A stretch of 64,000 nt of DNA, taken from the NCBI GenBank assembly GCA_036733965.1, contig DAIMZL010000003.1, forward strand, positions 1 to 64,000. Direction: 5' to 3'. The DNA is from JAEXOD01 sp937930275 (GTDB lineage Bacteria; Bacteroidota; Ignavibacteria; Ignavibacteriales; Melioribacteraceae). The notes beneath the pieces are model-generated. The model saw only the letters and a list, made by a program, of their open reading frames with translations, was not told the origin of the DNA and did no database searches. Of this stretch, positions 25,930-34,359 are shown piece after piece (within the stretch, counting starts at the first letter, position 1; each line of letters begins with the position of its first letter). A program made the position numbers and the translations under genes.

Positions 25930-27621
25930 GTGTCTATAGATAATTTATTATTAAACAAAATCCCGTTTGTAGTACTTGACGTTGAAACTACAGGGTTAGC
26001 TTCAAAATCTAATCGTATAATTGAAATTGGTTTGGTTAAAGTTTTTAACGGAGAAATTTTAGAAACGTTAAAATCATTTTTTAACCCTGATACTCAACTG
26101 CCTACGGCAATAACAAAGCTAACCGGAATCACTGATGAAGATTTATTCGCGGCTCCTAATTTTTCTTCTTGGATAAGCAAAATTAACGACTTTATATCTG
26201 ATAGCGTTATTGTTGCACATAATAGTAGTTTCGATTTATCCTTTCTTAAAGCTGAGTATGAACGTGCTTCTGAAGTATTCCCACACAATTCTGTATTATG
26301 CACTCTTAAAATAAGTAGAAAATTATTTCCTTTTCTTCAAAGTAAAAGTTTGGGTGATGTTGCTAAACATCTAAAGATTAGGCATAAAGATTTACATAGA
26401 GCGCTTTCTGACGCAACTTTAACCGCAAAAGTGCTAATCAAAGTTTTAGAATTATTAAATCAAGATTATTTAATAAAAACTTTCTCTGAATTAAAGGCAT
26501 TTGAATCCCTCCCCCAAAACAAGAAACAAGATATTATTATAAAAAAAGGAATCGGAAAAGACTTTGTAAATTTGCCGGATTCACCGGGAGTATATATTTT
26601 CAAAAACAGTAAAGATAAAGCTGTATATGTTGGCAAATCGAAGTCATTAAAACAACGTGTTACAAATCATCTTTCGGAAAATGCTGCCAAAAAATCTAAA
26701 GAAATCATAAAAAAATCAACTGTAATTGAATACAAAGAAACTCCGACTGAGCTAACTGCACTACTTGCCGAATCACAATTAATAAAAATGTATTTACCCA
26801 AATATAATGTTCAACTTAAAAATTACAGTTCAAATTATTTTATAAAAGTTAGATTAACTCATAAATTCCCGGATATTTCGGTAACTCAACAAATAGATTT
26901 TGACGGAAACGATTATTTTGGTCCTTATCACAATCGTGAAACCGCAAAACACCTTGTTGATATTATTGATAAGGCTTTTTTATTACGAGAATGTTCAGAT
27001 AAAGTATTTGCTAAAAACAAAAAGTGCTATTTGTATGATATTCACAGATGCTCCGGCAACTGTATGCCTGAAATAATAAAGGAAGTTTACAAAAAAGAAT
27101 TAGATAATGTATATGATTTTTTATCAGGTCAAAATCAAAGTGCGGTAAATCGTTTATTGGAACGGATGAAAAAGCTTTCTCAAGAACAAAAATACGAAGA
27201 AGCTGCCGAACTTAGAGATATAGTAAATGCAATATTAAAACAATTAAATAAATCATCTATTATTAGTGTGCCTATTAACAGGGCAAAAGTATTAATTGAA
27301 GCAAATTACACAGGCAAAAAAGATTATATATTATTATTAGACGGTAAAATTTATATAAAAGACTTTATATTAAACGAAAAAGAAGATTTTGAAACAGCAT
27401 TAGAAGACTTTTACGATAATTCTAAAATTAACTATAGTTCAATTAATTTAACCGACTTGGATAATATTAAAATTGCTCTTGCTTGGCTTGTATTTAATAG
27501 GAATAAAGTAAATGTTCACTATCTCGAAGAGTACTCAAGCAAAATAGAACTGGAATCTAAGCTTGGAATTCCTAAAAGTAAACTTATAAAAAAATATAAT
27601 AACCGCAGAACAAAAAGATAA
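25930..27621 (+). CDS. DnaQ-like exonuclease fused to UvrC-type GIY-YIG nuclease
   Basis: A 563-residue two-nuclease protein. Residues 10-180 are a DEDDh 3'-5' exonuclease with VLDVETTGL, VAHNSSFDLSFL and HRALSDATLTAK. Residues 215-300 are a GIY-YIG domain with PGVYIF, VYVGKSKSLKQR and the catalytic Glu in LAESQLIK. A Cys-containing UvrC segment (RCSGNC) and a UVR motif (QEQKYEEAAELRD) follow. The UvrC RNase H-like half is missing. This resembles Cho/YhfP-type repair nucleases fused to an epsilon-like domain. GTG start at 25930. The 3' end overlaps the opposite-strand gene by 38 bp. Confidence 0.88.
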   Translation: MSIDNLLLNKIPFVVLDVETTGLASKSNRIIEIGLVKVFNGEILETLKSFFNPDTQLPTAITKLTGITDEDLFAAPNFSSWISKINDFISDSVIVAHNSSFDLSFLKAEYERASEVFPHNSVLCTLKISRKLFPFLQSKSLGDVAKHLKIRHKDLHRALSDATLTAKVLIKVLELLNQDYLIKTFSELKAFESLPQNKKQDIIIKKGIGKDFVNLPDSPGVYIFKNSKDKAVYVGKSKSLKQRVTNHLSENAAKKSKEIIKKSTVIEYKETPTELTALLAESQLIKMYLPKYNVQLKNYSSNYFIKVRLTHKFPDISVTQQIDFDGNDYFGPYHNRETAKHLVDIIDKAFLLRECSDKVFAKNKKCYLYDIHRCSGNCMPEIIKEVYKKELDNVYDFLSGQNQSAVNRLLERMKKLSQEQKYEEAAELRDIVNAILKQLNKSSIISVPINRAKVLIEANYTGKKDYILLLDGKIYIKDFILNEKEDFETALEDFYDNSKINYSSINLTDLDNIKIALAWLVFNRNKVNVHYLEEYSSKIELESKLGIPKSKLIKKYNNRRTKR

Positions 27622-28864
27622 TTATATTTACAAGAATGAATGGAGTAAATGTAAACTTACGCAATTCTTTATCTGCACTAAAATAAATAGCACCCATCTT
27701 AAATATAGTATTTGCCGATATTGCCATTAATATAGCAGCAGAAAGAATATTATTGTTTACATTTATATTTCCCACATTAACAACCGAAAGAATTGCAGCA
27801 TCTAAACTCGCAAATCCGCCTATAAAAGCCGCTAAAAACACACCTCCGTACCCCAAAAATTTATTAAAAATACCTGATATAAAAAGTAATACCATTAAAA
27901 CTATTCCAAATTTAATAGCAAAAAACAACTTAAAAGGATTGGATAATTCGAGGTCTCCTTCTTTTGCTATTGAATTTCTCTTTTTATAACTGAAGCTAAA
28001 ATACAATACGATTATTGAAAGTATAATAAACGGTAATAAAAGTTTTAAGCTTAAAACAGGGTTTAATAAAAACACAATAAATAAAACTCTTGGATACATT
28101 ATTGATGTAGCAAGAAGTATCCCGCTTCCAAAATCCGAACAATACGTATGATTTTCTTTACTTCTTTGCGAAAATGATAATGTAACCGCAGTACTGGAAG
28201 CTAATCCGCCTAATAATGATAATACTATTATCCCCTTTTTTGAACCGATTATTTTAAATAAAACATACCCTACAAAACTTATTCCTGAAATTAAAATAAC
28301 AAAATACCATATTTTTAGAGGGTTAATAATACCAAACGGATCAACTGTTTTATTTGGTAAAATTGGTAAAACGATAACAGTAATAATTAGAAATTTAAGA
28401 GTTGCAAGAATATCTTCTTCGGAAACCATGCCTGCAAAAGCCCTAAATTTAGTTTTTAGACTTAAAAACATGGTTATAACAACACTAATTGCCGTTGAGA
28501 GTAAAAAATATTCCCAAAATACCATTCCTCCGAGTACATAAACTAACAATAAAGTTAATTCTGTAGTACCGCCCAGCTCACCTTTTTGGGCAGTAACATA
28601 ATACTCAATAGCAACTAATATACCAAATAAAACAAAGCCTGTTATAAAGAAATATATTGTAGTAAATGAAGAGATTAATGCACAAACAAAACCAAGCATG
28701 GAAATTAGAGGGAAAGTTCTAATGCCTGCAAAATAGTGTTCACCGGGTGATTTTGCCCTTTCGCGTTCAACACCTATTAACAAACCGATCATTAAAGCAA
28801 TAAAAATTTTTTGCCATAATAGCGGTATTCCTTCGTTCATTTGACCCTGGAATATTGTTTCCAT
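27584..28864 (-). CDS. MgtC/SapB and DUF4010 membrane protein
   Basis: A 426-residue polytopic protein. The N-terminal MgtC-like domain has GLLIGVERERAKSPGE near residue 30 with the family FAGIRTFPL. The DUF4010 half carries LSLLGGLASSTAVTLSFSQR and GGFASLDAAILSV. Around eleven to twelve hydrophobic segments are visible. MgtC-domain proteins are linked with magnesium limitation and membrane potential, but DUF4010 members are uncharacterised. It converges with the nuclease fusion. Confidence 0.88.
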   Translation of the reverse strand: METIFQGQMNEGIPLLWQKIFIALMIGLLIGVERERAKSPGEHYFAGIRTFPLISMLGFVCALISSFTTIYFFITGFVLFGILVAIEYYVTAQKGELGGTTELTLLLVYVLGGMVFWEYFLLSTAISVVITMFLSLKTKFRAFAGMVSEEDILATLKFLIITVIVLPILPNKTVDPFGIINPLKIWYFVILISGISFVGYVLFKIIGSKKGIIVLSLLGGLASSTAVTLSFSQRSKENHTYCSDFGSGILLATSIMYPRVLFIVFLLNPVLSLKLLLPFIILSIIVLYFSFSYKKRNSIAKEGDLELSNPFKLFFAIKFGIVLMVLLFISGIFNKFLGYGGVFLAAFIGGFASLDAAILSVVNVGNINVNNNILSAAILMAISANTIFKMGAIYFSADKELRKFTFTPFILVNIIIFLFCGYYIFL

Positions 28865-28887
28865 AAGCCACCTAAAATGTTATTAAG

Positions 28888-29178
28888 TTATTTTAACAAA
28901 AACTTTGTAAGCACAAAACGGATAATAAACGCTGAACCAAGTATGAGGAAAATATAAATAAATAAATTTCTAACTGAATTTTTTGTGATAGTTAAAGTTG
29001 ATAAATACCCTCTCCAACCACAATTTTTACAACGATAGATATTATAAAAACTTACTTTTTTTAACATTTGCTCAAAAATAGTACGAGCTCGTGAACGATG
29101 TAATGAACCGGGAGCTCCGCACTCAGGACACTTTTTAAAAACAGGATTAATAGAATAAATTATTTTTAAATCTTTCAT
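28888..29178 (-). CDS. Small zinc-ribbon membrane protein of unknown function
   Basis: The 96-residue protein has two CxxC pairs, CPEC near residue 18 and CKNC near residue 56, which should hold one zinc. A C-terminal transmembrane helix follows (about 70-92, LFIYIFLILGSAFIIRFVL). The RSRARTIFEQ segment lies between them. I do not know a function. It lies upstream of the MgtC/DUF4010 gene on the same strand with a 23-bp gap, so they may be co-transcribed. Confidence 0.75.
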   Translation of the reverse strand: MKDLKIIYSINPVFKKCPECGAPGSLHRSRARTIFEQMLKKVSFYNIYRCKNCGWRGYLSTLTITKNSVRNLFIYIFLILGSAFIIRFVLTKFLLK

Positions 29179-29236
29179 ATCAGCTAAATTTTAGTTACAC
29201 TAAAATAAACAAATAATTATACTTAACAACTTTTTT

Positions 29237-30859
29237 TTACTTCAATAAGTTATTAAATACACTATTTTTATAAATTATATCAATAGATACTTCAATTTGC
29301 TTATCAAATTTAATTGATTCCTCAATCCTTGCGTCTTTTCCTTTTGTTCTTAAAGCAAATTCTTCATTTATTTTAGCAACAATCTGATTCATATTTTTAT
29401 TTAATTCAATTTTTTTAAGATTTTCAGATTGTAAAATTAACTCATTAAGCTTAGTCTTAAATTCATCATTTGAATTTTCTTCAGTCAATGATTTTTTTAA
29501 TTCCTTTAATGTAGATTCTATTTCGCTTTTATAATCAACTTTTTCTTTTTTTAAGTATTCAATAAATGAATTAAATAATTCTTTATCATCGTTAAATTTA
29601 TTTATTTTTTCGGTATTATACGAGTAGTTTGCGAAATTAAAGAAAACTCCTTGCGCCATTAAATCTTTTAGCAATTTTGAATTATCGTCTCTTTCCACAG
29701 TAGTATCAGGCTTTATTCCCCCGGCAGAAAATACTTTACGTTTATTATCTGTTTTAAATTCAACACTCTTATTCTTCTTTTTAATATCGCGGCTATAATC
29801 TATCTTTTGAATACATCTTCCGCTTGGCGTAAAATATCTTGCTGTAGTAACCTTTACCGAAGTATTATATGGTAAAGGCAAAATCGTTTGAACTAACCCT
29901 TTCCCAAACGATTGAGTACCTAAAATAACGCCCCTATCATGATCTTGAATTGCGCCTGCAACTATTTCGCTTGCACTTGCAGAATAATTATCTACCAGAA
30001 CAATCAATTTAACATCGCCGGCAACCGGTTCTTCTTTGCTATAATAAGCTTTATCATTAAGAGAATCTCTCCCCTTTACCGAAACAACTAAGTCCCCTTT
30101 TTTCAAAAATTTTTCGCTAACATCAATAGCAGCTTCCAATAATCCGCCCGGATTTCCGCGTAAATCTAAAATCATACCGGATAATTTTGTTTTATTTTTC
30201 ATTTCCGATATAGCTTTTTTAACTTCATCACCCGCACTCATTGAAAATCCGGTTAGTTTAATATACCCAATATCATTTTTTGGTCCAATTAACCCGGAAT
30301 AAGTGACATTTTTAATTTCAATTTCTTCCCTTACCAAAGAATAATTTAATTCCCCTTCAACACCTTCTCTGTTAATTGTTAATTTTATTACACTCCCCGG
30401 ATCCCCTTTAATTTGTTTGCTCATTCTGTTATAATTATCTTTGTTTATTTCTTCATCATTAATTTTAGTGATAACGTCACCGATATGCAAACCTTGTCTT
30501 TGAGCAGAATAACCTTCTAATAATTCTATTATCGTAATTTTTTCGTTTTTAATTCCTATAGTAGCACCAATTCCGCCATATTTACCTTTAGTAATTAAGT
30601 CAATTTCACCTTTTTCGTCTTGTTCTATAAATACCGTATATGGGTCTAATCCGGATAACATACCGTCTAAACCGTCACTCATTAGTTCTTCAGGATCAAT
30701 TTCATCCACATAAGATGTTGCTATGTATTTATATACTTCACCAAATAAATCTATACTTTTTGATAACTTAAAGTAAAACTCGTCATCAGCTCTAAAAAAA
30801 CCGGTAAAAAGAATAAATACTAACGGAATTATAAAGAATTTTTTATTTATCTTTTTCAT
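29237..30859 (-). CDS. C-terminal processing peptidase (S41, PDZ)
   Basis: A 540-residue periplasmic serine protease. It has a signal or anchor helix at about residues 7-23, a SYVDEIDPEEL segment, and a PDZ domain beginning GKYGGIGATIG. The peptidase core has GYIKLTGFS, DLRGNPGG, the catalytic Ser in NYSASASEIVAGA and the Lys in GTQSFGKGLVQT. A helical charged tail follows (about 430-540). Ctp proteases trim or degrade periplasmic proteins. It overlaps the end of tmk by 17 bp. Confidence 0.93.
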   Translation of the reverse strand: MKKINKKFFIIPLVFILFTGFFRADDEFYFKLSKSIDLFGEVYKYIATSYVDEIDPEELMSDGLDGMLSGLDPYTVFIEQDEKGEIDLITKGKYGGIGATIGIKNEKITIIELLEGYSAQRQGLHIGDVITKINDEEINKDNYNRMSKQIKGDPGSVIKLTINREGVEGELNYSLVREEIEIKNVTYSGLIGPKNDIGYIKLTGFSMSAGDEVKKAISEMKNKTKLSGMILDLRGNPGGLLEAAIDVSEKFLKKGDLVVSVKGRDSLNDKAYYSKEEPVAGDVKLIVLVDNYSASASEIVAGAIQDHDRGVILGTQSFGKGLVQTILPLPYNTSVKVTTARYFTPSGRCIQKIDYSRDIKKKNKSVEFKTDNKRKVFSAGGIKPDTTVERDDNSKLLKDLMAQGVFFNFANYSYNTEKINKFNDDKELFNSFIEYLKKEKVDYKSEIESTLKELKKSLTEENSNDEFKTKLNELILQSENLKKIELNKNMNQIVAKINEEFALRTKGKDARIEESIKFDKQIEVSIDIIYKNSVFNNLLK

Positions 30860-31481
30860 TAGATGCCTCTATTTGTAAAGTAATAATTTTGGATAAAATT
30901 TCTTTATGGATATCTTCGATTGATTGGGAAGCGTCTATAATACAAAAACGTTTTTCATTTTTTGCAATAGTTAAATACCCTTCTCGTACTTTATGCCAAA
31001 AATCTATTACAGAACTTTCTATTCTATCAAAACTTTCTTTATTAAATAATAGTTTTCTTTTTTCAATCTCATCAATAGAAATATCAAGGAAAAACGTTAT
31101 ATCCGGAATTGATTTACCCACAACAAATTTATTAAGTTCATTAATAAAACTAACAGATAATCCTCTTCCGTATCCCTGGTAAGCAGTACTTGAATCAAAG
31201 AACCTATCACTTATTACAATATTTCCTCGCTTAAGTTCCGGTAATATTTTTTCGTTAATTAATTGAGCGCGACTTGCATAAAATAATAACAACTCGGTTT
31301 CGGTACACATTTCAAGGTTTTTTTTGTCTAATAAAATCTCACGTATTTTTTCGGAAATCAATGTCCCGCCTGGTTCCCTAAGTAATACTATTTTGTTTCC
31401 TTCTTTTTCAAGATACTTAATCAGTAATTTAACTTGTGTGCTTTTACCGCAAAAATCAAGACCTTCAAATGTTATAAACAT
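30843..31481 (-). CDS. tmk: Thymidylate kinase
   Basis: The 212-residue enzyme makes dTDP from dTMP. P-loop FEGLDFCGKSTQ near residue 4, LREPGGTLISEKIR, and DRFFDSSTAYQGYGR are present. The gene follows the YbbR gene with 2 bp between them and overlaps the Ctp protease gene. Confidence 0.96.
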   Translation of the reverse strand: MFITFEGLDFCGKSTQVKLLIKYLEKEGNKIVLLREPGGTLISEKIREILLDKKNLEMCTETELLLFYASRAQLINEKILPELKRGNIVISDRFFDSSTAYQGYGRGLSVSFINELNKFVVGKSIPDITFFLDISIDEIEKRKLLFNKESFDRIESSVIDFWHKVREGYLTIAKNEKRFCIIDASQSIEDIHKEILSKIITLQIEASNEKDK

Positions 31482-31483
31482 GT

Positions 31484-32395
31484 TTACCGTTGTTTTATTA
31501 TATATTCAATTTTCTGTGGTTCCATTTCAATAACCTGTGTAAACGGGGGCAGTTTTACTTCCGGTACTAAATAGCCTAATGTATCATAAAAAGCGCTATT
31601 AAATTTTACAAAAAGTTTAATCTCTTCGCTTGACATTTTACCTAATTCACTTAAACCTCCTCTAATTTTAATATTAATTTGATGAGGTATTAACTGCAGG
31701 TTATATGTTTCCGGTACTTCAATAGGTTCGATAACAACACTTTCAAATGTTTTATCAACCATTTTTTGTGCATCAATTGTAACAAATATACTATTAAATT
31801 TGTAACCAAATAACTTATGGGGTTCTAATTCTACTCTTTCTCTAATTTTTTTATCTAAATTTGTAAATTCATAATATTTGGTATTAACTTGTTTTATTTT
31901 GCCAAGTTCGCTTGCAGGTCCGTAAATAGTAACCGAATCTTTTGAAAGCCTTAAACTATCTGTTTGGATGTATCCTTCCGAAAAGGATAATTTTAGATTT
32001 GGTACAATTTTAACTTTTTTAAATGCAGCATGCTCAACAAAAAAAGAAATTTTGTCCGGTATAATTTCGGTAATCTGAAGATTTGTTGAAAACCAACTAT
32101 TATTATCTAACTCGGATTTTAATGAAACTTCTTGTTTCCCAAATCTATTGTGCGTTTTTATCGAAAACGATAAATCATCCGAAAAGACTAATTTTGCAAG
32201 CTGCCAGCCTTGCCCTTTTATATTTAATGTAACTTCTTCAACACTAACGTTACTAACAGCATTACTATCGGCAGAATATAAAAATTTTACAGGCATTTTT
32301 ATGCCGGTAAAATATTCTTCATTCAATGAAATAGCACCCCAAAGAATGATAGAAAAAACACCGATTAAGATTATTGTGATTACTTTATTTTTCAT
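31484..32395 (-). CDS. YbbR-domain membrane-anchored protein
   Basis: The 303-residue protein has one N-terminal transmembrane helix (VITIILIGVFSIILWGAISL) and then beta-rich YbbR-like repeats, including LRLSKDSVTIYGPASELGKI and a second unit with PHQINIKIRGGLSELGK. YbbR proteins such as CdaR regulate diadenylate cyclase in Firmicutes; no cdaA is seen in this window, so the role here is open. It is directly upstream of tmk. Confidence 0.75.
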   Translation of the reverse strand: MKNKVITIILIGVFSIILWGAISLNEEYFTGIKMPVKFLYSADSNAVSNVSVEEVTLNIKGQGWQLAKLVFSDDLSFSIKTHNRFGKQEVSLKSELDNNSWFSTNLQITEIIPDKISFFVEHAAFKKVKIVPNLKLSFSEGYIQTDSLRLSKDSVTIYGPASELGKIKQVNTKYYEFTNLDKKIRERVELEPHKLFGYKFNSIFVTIDAQKMVDKTFESVVIEPIEVPETYNLQLIPHQINIKIRGGLSELGKMSSEEIKLFVKFNSAFYDTLGYLVPEVKLPPFTQVIEMEPQKIEYIIKQR

Positions 32396-32498
32396 AATAA
32401 AAAAAAAGATTGATTTGAAAATTACAAATATTTTATATTGTATTCAACTATATTATTATAGTAAATAATTAAATAATAAATGTAATATTAAAATCAAT

Positions 32499-33554
32499 CT
32501 ATAATTTTTTTTTCAAAAGGTCGAAACAGTATAATAGTATCGAACGTCCTGCACTTGCCAATTTACGCCCCTTTATCGGGAAATCCGAAAGCTTACGTGC
32601 ACGATCTCTAAGCCTATGTACGTTTTCGGATGAATAATCTTCATTTAATAACTTAATATCGGAATCATTTAATACCAAGCTACTTATAAAAGAATCAATC
32701 TCGTTGTTTTCGGCAGTAGAATTACTAATATTTTCCGATCCTTCTTCTACTTTATTTTCGTTATCAGTAATCTCGGCAATTATTTCGTCTTTAGCTATTG
32801 CAGTATCAATCGGAAAATTATTTGACTCTGGTAAAGTTTCAACTATAGGTTCTATTTTTTCTTCAACTAAATCTTCACCCAAAGAATCGGTTTTGTAACC
32901 GGTAACTTCTTCTTCAACCGATAATTCAGAATCAATAATTTCAGTATCAATTGTACTTTCAAAAGATTCATTTTCTTCAACAACTTCAGAAATATCTTTG
33001 GTAATTTGTTGAGGCATTTCGTCTAACGCTTCTTCGTCATCAGAAACAACAATTACGTCTGAAGTTTCTTTTATTTCTTGCGAATCAGAAATTTTATCTT
33101 CAACTGCTTCTAACACTATGTTATCGGATGTATCAGAATGTTCTTTCTCGTCGCCGGCTGAATCTTCATCAAAAGAAATTAGTTCTTCCTCTTCAACAAT
33201 ATCTTCATTTTCCATATCAAATAAAGACTCAATACCAATATCCTTTCTTCTTCTTTGTTTTTTAGGACTATCAACCTTTTCCGGCTGAGCAGTAATAAAA
33301 GGTTCTAATTGGTCATCCGGTCTTGGGATAACATGTACTGCAATTAGTTCTCCGACTCGTTTGGCAGCCTCGGCACCTGCATCAACAGCAGCGCGAACGG
33401 CTGCAACTTCTCCGATAACTTCAACCGTAACCATTGCGGCAGTAATCTTTTCTTTTTTAGCTAAGGTAACATTGGCTGCCTTCAGCATAGCATCGGCAGC
33501 CTCTATTGCACCTATTAAGCCTTTTGTCTCAATTAATCCTAAAGCTAATTGCAT
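32499..33554 (-). CDS. BMC-domain shell protein with a long acidic tail
   Basis: A 351-residue protein. Residues 1-88 are a canonical bacterial microcompartment hexamer domain (LGLIETKGLIGAIEAADAM to VHVIPRPDDQ). The pore-loop position reads ITAA (37-40) in place of the usual glycine-rich loop. A short basic patch (KKQRRRK, about 97-103) leads into roughly 180 acidic, low-complexity residues rich in Glu, Asp, Ser, Ile and Val. The last 60 residues are different: a helical, basic segment with VHRLRDRARKLSDF and SILLYCFDLLKKKL. Shell proteins of this fold normally have around 90-110 residues. The start overlaps the stop of the second BMC gene (TAATG). Tail function is unknown; it could bind cargo or another cell structure. 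Confidence 0.85.
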   Translation of the reverse strand: MQLALGLIETKGLIGAIEAADAMLKAANVTLAKKEKITAAMVTVEVIGEVAAVRAAVDAGAEAAKRVGELIAVHVIPRPDDQLEPFITAQPEKVDSPKKQRRRKDIGIESLFDMENEDIVEEEELISFDEDSAGDEKEHSDTSDNIVLEAVEDKISDSQEIKETSDVIVVSDDEEALDEMPQQITKDISEVVEENESFESTIDTEIIDSELSVEEEVTGYKTDSLGEDLVEEKIEPIVETLPESNNFPIDTAIAKDEIIAEITDNENKVEEGSENISNSTAENNEIDSFISSLVLNDSDIKLLNEDYSSENVHRLRDRARKLSDFPIKGRKLASAGRSILLYCFDLLKKKL

Positions 33555-33838
33555 TATTGTTTAGGTCTTTTAGGAAGAATTAATTCAACATCGGTATGTG
33601 GACGAGGTATTACGTGAACAGATACTAATTCACCAACTCTTTGTGCAGCAGCCGCACCGGCATCAGTAGCAGCTTTAACAGCACCAACGTCTCCGCGTAC
33701 CATTACGGTTACATAACCACCGCCTATTGTCTCTTTTCCTATTAATTCAACTTTTGCTGCTTTTACCATTGCATCAGCAGCTTCAATTGCACCGACTAAA
33801 CCTTTGGTTTCAATCATTCCAAGTGCATCTAATGTCAT
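33554..33838 (-). CDS. BMC-H shell protein (PduA/EutM/CcmK-like)
   Basis: A 94-residue hexamer-forming microcompartment shell protein: LGMIETKGLVGAIEAADAM, a glycine-rich pore loop IGGGYVTV (38-45), RGDVGAVKAATDAG and VHVIPRPHTDVE. This is close to the PduA/EutM type. GGGAG lies 8 nt before the ATG. The tailed BMC gene follows with a 1-bp overlap. No BMC-P pentamer, BMC-T trimer or signature enzyme is encoded within this window. The shell therefore either belongs to a locus elsewhere or forms an unusual structure. Confidence 0.96.
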   Translation of the reverse strand: MTLDALGMIETKGLVGAIEAADAMVKAAKVELIGKETIGGGYVTVMVRGDVGAVKAATDAGAAAAQRVGELVSVHVIPRPHTDVELILPKRPKQ

Positions 33839-33927
33839 AAATATGCTCCCATTTTCTAGATTATTTCGTTTCTAAAATAATTGAATATTTTAAAAATGTC
33901 AAATATATTATTTAATTATTTCGCTTT

Positions 33928-34359
33928 TTATATAATATTTCTTTCTTTTAAGTAATCTTCCAATATAATTGCTGCTGCGTTTTTATCAATTATCCCCTTT
34001 TCTCTTCTCTTGCTCCGTTTTGATGTTGATTGTAGCACTCTCCCTTTAGCTATTTCGCTGCTATACCTCTCATCATAAAATTCAATTTCAATATTAAATT
34101 GTTTTTTTAGCAATTCTGCAAATTTTTCAATATTTTCTGTTACTTGCCATTTGCTACCGTCTTCTTTATATGGATATCCGAGAACAATTTTTTCAATTTC
34201 ATATTCACTAAACAATATCGAAAAATTTTCAAGCATTTTTTCATCATTAATAATTGTTATTAATGGATAAACAAAAATCCGCAACGGATCTGTTATTGCT
34301 ACGCCTATTCTTCTATCACCGTAATCTATTCCTAATATCCTTTTATTTCCTAAAGTCAT
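33928..34359 (-). CDS. ruvX: Putative pre-16S rRNA nuclease YqgF/RuvX
   Basis: A 143-residue RNase H-like protein. GIDYGDRRIGVAIT holds the first Asp, VLGYPYKEDGS the Glu-containing strand, DERYSSEIA the conserved signature and DKNAAAIILEDYL the last Asp. YqgF trims 16S rRNA precursor; it was earlier proposed as a Holliday junction resolvase. It overlaps relA by 4 bp (ATGA). Confidence 0.93.
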   Translation of the reverse strand: MTLGNKRILGIDYGDRRIGVAITDPLRIFVYPLITIINDEKMLENFSILFSEYEIEKIVLGYPYKEDGSKWQVTENIEKFAELLKKQFNIEIEFYDERYSSEIAKGRVLQSTSKRSKRREKGIIDKNAAAIILEDYLKERNII

